A stretch of DNA of 21,760 nt from positions 1 through 21,760 of the forward strand of contig CAZZIZ010000035.1 of NCBI GenBank assembly GCA_964654535.1, written 5' to 3'. Every line of letters begins with the position of its first letter. The stretch's first letter is position 1. The position numbers were made by a program, and so were the translations under genes. The notes beneath the pieces were generated by a model. That model was given only the letters and a program-made list of their open reading frames with translations. It was not told the origin of the DNA and made no database searches. The stretch comes from CAZZIZ01 sp964654535 (GTDB taxonomy: Bacteria > Bacteroidota > Bacteroidia > Chitinophagales > UBA2359). Positions 7,648-16,515 of the stretch are shown here, piece by piece.

Positions 7648-8181
7648 TTAGTCTTTTGGACAATAAGGCGGGCAGATTTTTCCTAAGTCGAAAGTAACAT
7701 ACAACAGATTTCCAGCAGAATCTGTATACTCTTCTTTTAGATAGTTCAAATCAGTGCCGTCATAGTAAGTCATATGAGCAATAATGGTTTTTTGCTTAAC
7801 TAAATACGCAATGATCAAGTCACGAATTTCACCATCTCTAGTTGGTCTAGGTACTTTGGGGCATCTAGGATTATTCGGATCACTATACAAGAAATCCAAG
7901 TACTGCGTTCTTTCTCCAGGCGAAATGTTCTTCGCGTACATTTCCGAGGCCAAGTTTTCGTTAATGCCGGCGAATCTAAAAGTATAGTTCAAATCTTCTA
8001 GCGCATATCCCGTGGGAGAGCCGTTAGCTCGTCTTCCTTTGTGTATAGCGTCCTTTGCATCGACTAGAGTTTGAGTAACACCGGACACGGCGTTTGTTTC
8101 GCTGTTTTTGTATGCCGGATCGTTGTGGAGTGCTACAGCAGCGCGCGCCAAGGCATAAGTGATAGGAAAAAATAAAAGCAT
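7648..8181 (-). CDS. Hypothetical protein, possibly exported
   Basis: A 177-residue product of unknown function. The first 17 residues are hydrophobic (MLLFFPITYALARAAVA) and could be a short signal peptide or anchor, though there is no basic n-region. Residues 85-112 hold a polar, proline-rich stretch (SPGERTQYLDF, PNNPRCPKVPRP). The C-terminal part looks like beta-strands (TIIAHMTYYDGTD, NLLYVTFDLG) and ends in CPPYC, a possible disulfide pair. It precedes the seven-helix gene by 30 bases, suggesting a two-gene unit. No known domain was recognised. Confidence 0.7.
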   Translation of the reverse strand: MLLFFPITYALARAAVALHNDPAYKNSETNAVSGVTQTLVDAKDAIHKGRRANGSPTGYALEDLNYTFRFAGINENLASEMYAKNISPGERTQYLDFLYSDPNNPRCPKVPRPTRDGEIRDLIIAYLVKQKTIIAHMTYYDGTDLNYLKEEYTDSAGNLLYVTFDLGKICPPYCPKD

Positions 8182-8323
8182 AGGAGTAGGTAGGTTTTAG
8201 TTTTATCAATTAATCGGTGTATATTTTGTTGTATCAGTCTCAATTAGGTGGATAGGACTAGTACGAGCTGAAACTGCACATAAAAATTCAATCCTCCTAT
8301 ACCTAAAAGTGAGTATTTATATA

Positions 8324-8340
8324 GCCCCATCCGAATGGGC
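8324..8340 (-). terminator. Weak hairpin after the giant gene
   Basis: GCCC-AT and AT-GGGC pair around a 4-base loop with one bulged C, starting 8 bases past the stop codon at 8349 on the minus strand. An A/T-rich stretch follows but not a run of T, so termination strength is doubtful. Confidence 0.3.
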
Positions 8341-8348
8341 AAGTACTC

Positions 8349-11300
8349 CTACCTAATCAAAGTAACATTCCCCTGCACCCCAATCTCCTCTCCCTCAATA
8401 TCACGCGCGATTAGATAAACAGCGAACACACCAATCGGACAATCTTCATTCTGGTAAGTACCATCCCAACCTTCATTCGGCGCTTCTCCTAAATCAGCAA
8501 TTTCTACAAAGGATTCGTAGACTTGATTTCCCCAGCGGTCGAAGACATGAAGCTCGTAGTTGCTTATGTTTTTGACAATGGGTTTAAACAAATCGTTGAA
8601 GCCATCACTGTTTGGTGAAAAGCCCGTTGGTAATACAACATCTACCTCTATGATTTCTGGGCAGCCTGGTATCTCTATGATGTTCAGAAGGTTTGTACAA
8701 TTGCTAGTAGGATCTGCAGAACTTACCACTACTTCTAATTCAGAAGCTTCATCTCCCAAAGCGACTTCAATGCTTCCTGAAAAATCGATGTTATCATTGG
8801 GACATTCTGTCTCGATGGTGTAGATACATTCTGATTCCTGGACCAAGAAAGGCTCACTTGGTACAGGAAAAGCCTGAACAACAATTTCACCAGCGAAAAT
8901 GTAATTGTCATCTGCTTGGTCAGAAAAGCCATCGCCATTCAAATCGCAAAGGACATAAACGAAGATTGACTGCTCGAATACCTCACAATCGTTAGCGCTT
9001 ACCAGTCCTGGAACTAAGGCTTGATTCGGAACTGAACCATTATCGAGGAAGTAGGCAACCTCAATTGTTCCAGGAGCAACTGCTGTTAGCTCAGGACTTA
9101 TTAGGTTGTCAGGATCAATGAAGCCTCCACCGCAATACTTAATCAAATCCGAAACAGGCGTAACACTTGGACACTCTGAACAATTAAAATCCGTAGTCGC
9201 CGCTTGCGAAATACAAGCTTGGTCTACTATTTCTGCTGGTAAGTTTTCATGCTCTACAACAAATGTGATGGAACCACTTCCATCCTCCGCGGAACAGTCT
9301 GGCGTGGCGCCATTCAAATCATAATCATTGGAGATGGAATAATTTGCATTACCCATACAATCCCAAGAGCTTACAATGGGGCAGCACTCGTTATTATCGT
9401 CAATCTCAATTTCTAAATCGCTTAAGTCCGGATAAGAAACCACCTCTACGAAACCAGCGGCAATAAAATTGTCATCGGGGCCTCCGTTAAAACCGTCACC
9501 GTTTACATCGCATTCTAAAAAAGCGAAGATGGTCGTCGGCAAGGGGTCGCAGCCCATAGCTACAGACAAGGTCCCTGGGACGAATGGTACACTAGGCATC
9601 GGGCCATCGTCTAAATACCAATTTACATTTAGAATAGTGCTACCCACGGGGCTGCCAATCATAAGGCCTGTAGTCGCGTCCGACAAATCTGCACTGATCT
9701 CTCCGCAGAAATACTGCACGCCAGTAGCAGGCTGAGCAACATCGGGACATACGGTGCAATTGAAGGTTGTGTTCGCACTTATGCTCTCGCAAGAAGTGCC
9801 TTGTAAATCTGTCGGAATATCGGTTTGGGTAACAGTAAAAATGATGTTGCCCGAAAGTAATTCATTGGTACAATCTGGATTCTCCGCTCCGCCATCGTAA
9901 TCATTGCTGATTTCAAAAGTGACTTGGTCCGAACAATCCCAAGAACTAACAAAAGGGCAGCACTCACCTTCGTCCTCAATTTCAATTATTAAGTTGGCTA
10001 AATCAGGATAGACTTCTATTTCAATTGATCCGGCAGCAATGCTGCTATCATCTGCACTACCATCGAAGCCATCACCAAGCAAATCGCAATTTAGAAAAGC
10101 GAAAATTTCAAAAGTTTCTGATAAACATAAATCACTAGACGCAAAAGAACCCGGCGTATAAATGTCAGAGTCCGAATCGTTCTCAATGTGCCAGGACACA
10201 AAAGCTTCAGTAGGAGTAATAGCGGATTCAACCTCTAGACCAGTGGCGGCGTCGCTTAAATCTGCATCGTCCGTATCGCAAAAGACTTGTAAGCCACTTG
10301 CCTCGTTAACAACGTTCGGGCAATTCAAGCAGCTGTATCCTACCGTGGCTGAAACTGAAGCACAATCGTCATTGCTTATGCTGGCGGGTAGCGATTCATT
10401 GACTACCGTAAACTCTATCTGCCCCACTCCCGTTTCACTCGTACAATCTGGAGAAGCGCCGTTATTGTCGAAGGAGTTGGTAATGCTGTAAAATGAGAAG
10501 CCATCACATTCGAAAGAAGTAACAATAGGACAACAATCATTGCTATCATCTATTTCAATTTCCAAATTGCTTAGGTCTGGATAAATAACCACCTCCAGCA
10601 TTCCGATAGCAACATAAACATCGTCAGAACTTCCATCAAAACCATCTTGCAGCAAATCGCAACGTAAAAATGGATATAACACAGAAGTAGCAGGCTCACA
10701 ATCATCTTCGCTCCACAGAAAGGAAGCCAAGTCTACTGTGTCGTCACCTACATCTGGCATTTGATTATCGAACCAGTCGATACCATCCATATTATCGTCG
10801 TCGGTGTTTAGGTAGTCTTCGTTGACCAGATTACTGAGTGTGTAATCATCAAAATCTATAGTGGTAGGAATTCCGCAGGATTCGATTAGTTCCGCAATCG
10901 GGTCTGCAGTTGGGCAGTCGCAGATTGGTGTAGTTATATCTGCTGAGTCAATACAATTATCTGCGTCTTGTTGCGTAACATCTATTGAGTACATCACTTC
11001 GTCATTACTAAAAACCAGAACCAGCGTTTCGCCTTCATTAATTTCATCTGACAAGGTTCCTGCTGGTGCGTCACTGCTAATGGAATACACCGCATTTGCT
11101 TCACCATCTACGCTAAGCTCAACTTCGTACTCAGAAGCAGAGATACAATTCGGCGCACCCAAAACAATAGTTGGCGCTAACAAAATAGTCGTACTGACTT
11201 CCTCCGCATCGGCGCAGTCATCGTCTGGACTAAAGGTTAGGGTTATATCACCATCTAAGCCACTTGCATTCCAAACATTGCCCACAACTCCTGGCCCACT

Positions 11301-13873
11301 CCAAGTGCCGTCCAAGCTTTGTGAAAGCAAATCATCGAGATCAACATCTGCAGCGCCATCAGCACAGACTAAAGGCAAATCGCCAATACTAAAATCAACC
11401 GACTGAATAAATTCTATTTCAAGCGTAGCAGGATCAACACAGTCTCCATCTGGTGTAAAAGTCAGTTCTATAGTTCCGTTCAATCCATCGGGATCAAAAT
11501 CGTTTCCACTAACTCCATCACCAGACCAAATACCATCTACCCCAGCTTCTTCCAGCGAAGTCAGATCAATCAAGTCTGTACTTCCCTCGCATAGCATAGG
11601 CGCATCTTCTAAGTCTGCTTCTGCGACTTCATTTACAACAACATCAAATTCCACGGGTTCGCTACAAGGCGCATCTGGCGTAAACATCACCGAAAGTGTC
11701 CCCGCACCATCCGTAGGATCAATTACTGAACCATTAGAGCCATCTATCTCCCAGTCGCCCGACACCCCGGGGGATTCAAAATCGCTTAAGTCTAAGAGGC
11801 CATCTGTTTCACAAAGTTCCGGAACGTTCATTAAGTCTGCGTCAACAACGGGCAATACAGTAATCATTTCGGTAANNNNNNNNNNNNNNNNNNNNNNNNN
11901 NNNNNNNNNNNNNNNNNNNNNNNNNNNNNNNNNNNNNNNNNNNNNNNNNNNNNNNNNNNNNNNNNNNNNNNNNNNGGAACGTTCATTAAGTCTGCGTCAA
12001 CAACGGGCAATACAGTAATCATTTCGGTAACCACTTCGCCGCAAGCATCGTCAGGCGTATAAATCAACTCTATATCGTCAAGCAAACCAGTTGGATCGAA
12101 CTCCCCGCCAGACACTCCATCACCAGACCAAACTCCGGGAACATCTGTATCACCGAAGTCATTCAAGTCGAGTGGGCCTTCGTTTTCACAAATTGGATCG
12201 AAGGGATCAATGGCGGGCACTAAAACGTCGACCAAGTTTACTTCTGTCGTTTCAGGTATTGTACAATCGTCAGTGGGCGTGTAGGTCAACTCGATAGTTC
12301 CCGTTAGACCAGAAGGGTCAAACTCATTTCCTGTTACGCCATCACCAGACCAAACCCCTGCCAATACAGGATCTTCAATTGTAGAAAGATCGATTACAGA
12401 AGCGGTCAACAAACAAATATCTGCTATATCTCCCAAGACTGGGGTCTGTGGATCTTGCACTACTATACTTGCTACCAAGGGATCGTGACAAGGAAAATCG
12501 GCCGTGAAGCTTAGGTCTATCATTCCTGAAACCGAAGTGGCATCAAGAACACCACTGGTAACCCCAGGGCCAGACCACTCTCCAGCAAATGGCGCTAAAA
12601 GAAAGTCATCCAGAACTAAGAAGGAAACCTCACTGGAACAGATATCATCAATTGGAAGCAACTCGGGTTTTTCTTCCTCCACGATATTTATAACAATTGA
12701 CTCTGGCAAATCGCAAACGCAATTAACAGTTAAGACCTCCACTTCTATTGTTTCCAGTCCTTCTCCGAAACCGTCATCGGTAGCAACAATATCTATTTGT
12801 ACCGAAGATTGACCCGCAGGAATGGTAACCATAGAAGGTATACTCGGTGTGTAATCAATACCTGCAGTAGCCGTACCAGAAACATCTAGTTCAATGACAA
12901 AGTCATCCGTATTCGGTGAACCAGGTGAGCGTTGAAAGAGAATAAATCCATCAACACATCCTTCAATCGCGTCGTCACTCATAACCGGACCGTTTGTTCC
13001 TATGGAGTTTGTAAAACCCGCAGAACCATTTCCAAAACTTTCGGCTTCTAAAAACACAGCAGAGTCCCAAGCCGGATCGCCAAGATCAGCAATGGCAATT
13101 TTTATATGATAAGTTTCGCAAGGAACAACATCTGCACTCGCAGTTAGTACTGTAGTGAAACCATCGTACTGTATATTGAGCTGACCATTGTTGTTTTCTA
13201 CATAAAATTCATCATTACTCAGACTGGAACATAAATTCTGGTTTGCTTGAAACACAGTTCCTACGGTTCCATTATTCACAGAGTTTATTGCAACCTCATC
13301 GCCATTTGGTAGAGTAGCAATATTCTCTGCATTGTTTTCGAATGGGCCATTGATTCCAGGTCCACTCAAAAAGAAACCGAATACATCGTTGAATTCAGTA
13401 CAGACAAATTCGGGATACTCATCTGAAGCAAAAACGTAATTAAACGAAATATTGTTTTCGTCTGGCGTAAAATCAAACTCTAATACTGCAATATCAAACA
13501 AACCAGAATTACCGGGCAACAAATCCTCGAGATCGGGTTCATCACCTTGTCCGGTGGCAAACTGGCTGAAGCCACCATCATTGTTCGGACCTAAAGCAGC
13601 GGTAATATTACTGGTCGCAATTACAATACCCGCACCTGCTGTTATGGTAGAAGCCCCATTATTAAAAAACCCAATCTGGCTAGGCGTGCCGTTGAAGGTC
13701 ATATTCTCAATAGTGATACAATCGTCGTTGGTAAAGACATTGTTGAGTAAGAAATCAATATCGTTAAAGGGCGCTCCGTTAGAGACATTCAAATCCTGAG
13801 CAAGAATTTGCTGAGCTAGCATTAGAAAAACAAAAATGCCGATTATGCTAACAGGTGGTGATAGGTAGCGCAT
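8349..13873 (-). CDS. Giant secreted repeat protein: choice-of-anchor L, repeats, CHU_C
   Basis: Read directly, the 100-N gap splits this into two frames (8349-11867 and 11864-13879). Merging the identical 55-base gap edges removes 155 bases and gives one frame of about 1,789 residues from the ATG at 13873 (a GTG lies two codons earlier). Order: signal peptide ending near QQILAQ; a choice-of-anchor L-like domain (about 26-285), with GIVIATSNI and FNYVFASDEYPEF; a Calx-beta-like region (about 300-400), with AGIDYTP...VTIPAGQ; six 74-75-residue units beginning with variants of WSGDGVSG (about 432-850); four units of about 190 residues (about 930-1620), each with a CDxxGDGF...DD stretch and three of them with an ECCP-like CC pair; and a CHU_C domain (about 1696-1789), with LPTGFSPNSDGFND and DRWGNQVY. 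It is expected to be exported by T9SS (type B sorting) and held at the cell surface, perhaps as an adhesin. No enzyme domain is visible. Confidence 0.88.
8870..10926 (-). repeat. Four ~190-residue repeats inside the giant protein
   Basis: The anchor ATCGCA, encoding part of the conserved C-D before L/V-x-x-D-G-F, recurs at 10656, 10083, 9507 and 8943. The spacings are 573, 576 and 564 bases, all multiples of three. Each unit contains a pattern close to a calcium loop (D-x-x-G-D-G-F/x-x-x-x-D-D), then YPDLxxLxIEI, and in the first three copies CC followed by a strand and a single C. The fourth is cut short by the start of the C-terminal sorting region. Confidence 0.8.
11178..12580 (-). repeat. 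Six 74-75-residue repeats inside the giant protein
   Basis: Successive units begin with E/V/V/D/I/T-W and a WSGxGV-like turn, then a D-P-x-G-L box, a strand, T-P-D-x-x-C, and a second Cys about 25 residues later. Five complete units are 75, 74, 74, 75 and 75 residues; the third is complete only when the gap edges are merged. The fourth unit is divergent (DWEIDGSNG). Confidence 0.8.
11821..12030. other. Scaffold gap with identical 55-base edges
   Basis: The 100 N at 11876-11975 are flanked on the left (11821-11875) and right (11976-12030) by the same 55 bases. A gap of exactly 100 N with identical 55-base edges is what a k=55 assembler and scaffolder leave when two contigs share a terminal k-mer. 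Merging the edges restores the reading frame and a 74-residue repeat unit, so there is probably no missing sequence, or only whole repeat units. Confidence 0.85.
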
Positions 13874-14216
13874 CTGCACTGAATTTACTAAACCGTCATT
13901 GGTTTTTCATATTGCACGCCTCGCAAAGACAAATTTGTTGATTAACTGTCTCTGTATGTCTATCATTAAGTGGACATTGCTTTGGGCGTGCCCTCAACGT
14001 CATTAAGTTAAGCGGTTATTCCAACGATTCAGTAAACCGAAATGACATTCCGAGTCTAATCTGGCTTGTCGTTTATCTTAAAGGGCTGCCGTACTGGCCT
14101 TACTTTTTCTCCTTGCATCGCGACAAGCGCGAGATAAGGTATCAAGGGCTTTTAAGTCTTCGTGATGTTTTCCTTGAAGATTCAGTGCTACTTAAAGTCT
14201 TTGCTGGTCTAAGCCT

Positions 14217-14340
14217 CTATCCTGCACGTAAGATTTTACGCGAGAGGGATAGGAAGGTTGCGACCAAAGGGAGCAGTCGCCTTTGCAAAAGCAGTAAAGA
14301 CTTACCGCTTGCGGTAGAAGGATTTACTTTGCTTTTGCAA
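14217..14340. other. Cluster of three consecutive hairpins
   Basis: First (14217-14252): CTATCC pairs with GGATAG, and inside it CGTAA pairs with TTACG around GATT. Second (14260-14280): GCGAC pairs with GTCGC, with a competing CAAAGG/CCTTTG pairing that reaches 14285. Third (14283-14340): a TTGCAAAAGC-AGTAAA arm pairs with TTTACT-TTGCTTTTGCAA with a 2-base bulge, and the apex is ACCGC-TT-GCGGT. The third directly abuts repeat copy B. Possibilities are a structured RNA, a mobile repeat with terminal symmetry, or a recombination-prone extrusion site; the sequence alone does not decide. Confidence 0.5.
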
Positions 14341-14431
14341 GATGGGGACCGTAGCGAAGCGAAGACCTGGATAGCCCGACCCTGAGCAGCGGGGGATTGA
14401 AGCGCAGGCCGAAGAAGGGGCTCGCCCAGAT
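14338..14431 (-). repeat. Intergenic repeat, copy B
   Basis: This 94-base element matches copy A at 4-95 in box order and spacing: TCTGGG, CCCTTCTT, GGGTCGGGCTATCC, TTCGCTTCG and GGTCCCCATCTTG on the minus strand, and both are followed outside by an ATTAATCC word on the plus strand. The central segment differs completely (GC-rich here, A/T-rich hairpin in copy A), so the outer boxes are conserved and the middle is variable. Confidence 0.6.
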
Positions 14432-14518
14432 TTTTAAAATTAATCCATCTTCTACTTAGACCGCGAAAACTCTCGCCCAGTCCCGCCATTAAGTGGGAGG
14501 GGAGATTTTTCAGGGCAC

Positions 14519-14550
14519 AAAAAAAGGGCTGATGTTTGCGCATCAGCCCT
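14519..14550 (-). terminator. Strong intrinsic terminator of the fasciclin gene
   Basis: On the minus strand AGGGCTGATG pairs perfectly with CATCAGCCCT around a 6-base loop and is followed by seven T. It lies 20 bases after the stop codon at 14571. This is the clearest rho-independent terminator in the window. Confidence 0.9.
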
Positions 14551-14570
14551 CGTAAAAATCGTAGACGATA

Positions 14571-16133
14571 TTACTTAACCATAAATTGTTTAGTAACTCG
14601 CTGTGTATCGTTCGTTAATTGCATAATGTAAGTTCCAGTTGCTAGATCGCTTACGTCTATGCTTGCACTTGCGTCAATAGTAGTTGTTCTTACTACTTGA
14701 CCTACGATATTAAATACCGCTAAGTCCCAAGTACTGCTTGCGTTTGCAACAGTAATATTCAAAGTGCTCACTGCAGGAACAGGAAATAAATTCAAAGCAC
14801 TGGTTGGTAAATCTTCGATTCCAACTTCTACTTCTGTCGTAGGAATTATTGAATCGATAACATGAAGAACACCGTTGTCCGCTTGTAGATCGGGAGTTAC
14901 TACTTGTGCATCGTTTATAAATACATTGTCACCATCTAAAGCAACAGTAAGAACTTCTCCTGAAAAAGAAGATAATTCTACACCTTCACTTAAATCAGCC
15001 GCTAAGAAGTTACCAGCTACAATGTGGTTATAAATTATACCTACCAAATCGCCCGTTGGGTCATCCAAAAGTGCATCAAGCTCTCCTTCTGGTAGCGCTT
15101 CGAAAGCCGCATCGGTTGGAGCAAATATGGTTACTGGACCGTTTGAAAAGAATCCACCTCCATCAATGGTTACATCTAACCCTGATGCTGCTAAAGCTGA
15201 AGCGAAAATTGTGTGATCCTCGCTTTCATTGATAATATCAAGAACTGTAAATGTTGGAGGAGGAGTTAATACAACGTCAATTACGTGTACAATACCATTG
15301 TCGGCAACTATGTCAGCTAGTACAACTCTTGCTTGCTCTATAAAAATGGACTCTCCGAAAATAGAGATAAGGGCTTCTCCACCTTGTAAAGTTGTAAGCA
15401 TCTGACCATTTTCTAAATCTTCAGAACTAAGTGCACCAGAAGTAACGTGGTAAGAAAGAATATCAGTAAGCATTGCCTGGTCAGCTAAAATTGCATCTAA
15501 GTCATCACCCAAAATTGCGAAAGCTTGATCGGTTGGAGCAAAAACTGTAAACGGTCCTGCTTCACTTAATGGGCCATCCAACTCGGCAGCATCGATTGCT
15601 GATTCTAGTGTTGTGTGGTCATCGCTATTTTGAATGATTTCGTAAACAGTTGATCCTTCGAAAGGTTCGTCGTCTGCTAGAATTACCATATCGATAACGT
15701 GCAACGTACCGTTAGAAGCTTCTATGTCGAAAACAGTGATTTGAGCACCGTTCACAAATGCGCCGTCATCGTTAACTTCAAAAGAAAGTTCAGTACCTCC
15801 TAAAGTTGAAGTCGCCATCGTTCCAGCGGCAAGATCATCTGCTAAAAGGTTTCCTTCTATAACGTGACCTAAAAGTAAGTTGTCTAAAGTTTCGCCACCA
15901 GCAGCTAAAACTGCATCAACAGTTCCTTCTGGCAACAAATCGAAAGCGGCATTTGTTGGAGCAAACATTGTATAAGTGCCTTCAGCGCTTAAAGCTTCTG
16001 TTAGGGTGGAAGCTTCGATAGCTGCTTGCAAAGTTGTGTGGTCTTCGCTACCGGCAACAATATCCAACAGCGTTTGTGCTGAAGATATTTGCGTAAATCC
16101 TAAAAGGATTAATAAGAGTAAATTTTTCATCAT
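14571..16133 (-). CDS. Secreted protein with three fasciclin (FAS1) domains and T9SS sorting
   Basis: A 520-residue protein that starts at ATG 16133 (a second ATG follows immediately). A signal peptide (MMKNLLLLILLGFTQISSAQ) precedes three FAS1 domains at about 23-152, 163-289 and 297-430. Each has the H1 box (TMFAPTNAAFDLLP, TVFAPTDQAFAIL, TIFAPTDAAFEALP), a central Y/G-H motif (LLGHVIEGN, LSYHVTSG, IYNHIVAGN) and the H2 box (NGTLHVIDMV, NGIVHVIDVV, NGVLHVIDSI). FAS1 domains mediate cell adhesion and matrix binding. Residues 447-520 (LFPVPAVSTLNI, FNIVGQVV, LATGTYIMQL, TKQFMVK) are a type A T9SS sorting domain, so the protein should be exported to the surface. It has its own promoter-like box at 16204-16211 and terminator, so it is probably transcribed alone. 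Confidence 0.95.
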   Translation of the reverse strand: MMKNLLLLILLGFTQISSAQTLLDIVAGSEDHTTLQAAIEASTLTEALSAEGTYTMFAPTNAAFDLLPEGTVDAVLAAGGETLDNLLLGHVIEGNLLADDLAAGTMATSTLGGTELSFEVNDDGAFVNGAQITVFDIEASNGTLHVIDMVILADDEPFEGSTVYEIIQNSDDHTTLESAIDAAELDGPLSEAGPFTVFAPTDQAFAILGDDLDAILADQAMLTDILSYHVTSGALSSEDLENGQMLTTLQGGEALISIFGESIFIEQARVVLADIVADNGIVHVIDVVLTPPPTFTVLDIINESEDHTIFASALAASGLDVTIDGGGFFSNGPVTIFAPTDAAFEALPEGELDALLDDPTGDLVGIIYNHIVAGNFLAADLSEGVELSSFSGEVLTVALDGDNVFINDAQVVTPDLQADNGVLHVIDSIIPTTEVEVGIEDLPTSALNLFPVPAVSTLNITVANASSTWDLAVFNIVGQVVRTTTIDASASIDVSDLATGTYIMQLTNDTQRVTKQFMVK

Positions 16134-16507
16134 ACTTGGTTATGTTATTTTAATTGTCTCGTTCCTCGATTACGAAACAAAAAGCTAATTTTCGTTTCGG
16201 ACTGCAAATATAGTAGTTAACCTTGTTTGGCGCTTTTTGCTCATTGTCAAAATAAGTCTCTGAAGAAGGAAATTGTCCATTTTTTCAAGCTTGACCCAGT
16301 TACTTGAGGAAACAGATATGAAACAAGCACTTGGATTTATGTGTGCCGACTGGCATTTTCTGACGACTTCTTTAAAAGTCCGTACTAAATCCGAATAAAA
16401 TTCGAATTTGAGGCCTTTAACCAAGGCCTGCAGTTGACTAAGGCCCTAATAGAGAGAATCTACGCTAAATGTATATCAAAGGCGATAATTGTGGCGCTAG
16501 CCTTTGA
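16134..16507. other. Intergenic region with fasciclin promoter, no convincing gene
   Basis: This 374-base stretch holds a promoter-like box for the fasciclin gene and a hairpin next to the cytochrome stop codon. A 79-residue minus-strand frame (16185-16424) overlaps the promoter box, resembles no family and has no start signal, so it is not called. Nothing else was seen. Confidence 0.5.
16204..16211 (-). promoter_or_regulatory. Candidate -7 promoter element for the fasciclin gene
   Basis: The minus strand reads TATATTTG, an exact match to TAnnTTTG, 70 bases before the ATG at 16133. This gives a leader of about 60 bases, rich in A and T near the start codon as usual in Bacteroidota. No -33 TTG is seen at the standard distance. 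Confidence 0.5.
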
Positions 16508-16515
16508 CTAGCCAC
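16491..16515 (-). terminator. Hairpin across the cytochrome stop codon
   Basis: GTGG-cg-CTAG pairs with CTAG-CCAC around a 7-base loop. The 3' side of the plus-strand arm contains the stop codon of the cytochrome gene. An alternative stem CAAAGGC/GCCTTTG (16477-16506) competes with it. Neither is followed by a T-run, so this is at best an mRNA-end structure. Confidence 0.25.

Larger units (their letters stand above)
13874..14570. other. Non-coding region of ~700 bases between secreted-protein genes
   Basis: No convincing gene is present. Reading frames on both strands here are rich in Arg, Lys and Ser, lack family resemblance and cross the hairpins and the repeat element. Close to the giant gene, TGTCTTTG on the minus strand (13923-13930) is one base from the -7 consensus and could be its promoter. 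GGGCGTGCCC near 13983-13992 resembles the first box of the intergenic repeat without its second half. The rest holds the hairpin cluster, repeat copy B and the fasciclin-gene terminator, listed separately. Confidence 0.6.

Noticed and set aside
8180..8360. AGGAGTAGGTAG near 8183 and CTCCTACCTA near 8346 as long-range inverted repeat ends
   Set aside because: The match is short and imperfect, and no transposase or target duplication accompanies it.
8900..10670. Regularly spaced repeats that could suggest a CRISPR array
   Set aside because: The period is about 570 bases, in frame, with diverged protein-coding units; there are no short identical repeats with unique spacers.
10861..11406. 181-codon plus-strand open frame inside the giant gene
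   Set aside because: It is antisense to conserved repeat units, serine-rich, and without any domain; the opposite strand carries clear protein motifs.
8349..11867. A separate gene starting at ATG 11867
   Set aside because: That ATG is an internal Met of a repeat unit (VVTEMITVLP on the other side of the gap); the split comes from the scaffold gap.
14113..14543. Two opposite-strand open frames (90 and 108 codons) in the intergenic region
   Set aside because: Both cross the hairpin cluster and the repeat element and read as basic low-information sequence; they overlap each other and have no family resemblance.
16185..16424. 79-codon minus-strand frame upstream of the fasciclin gene
   Set aside because: It covers the likely fasciclin promoter box and shows no domain or start signal.
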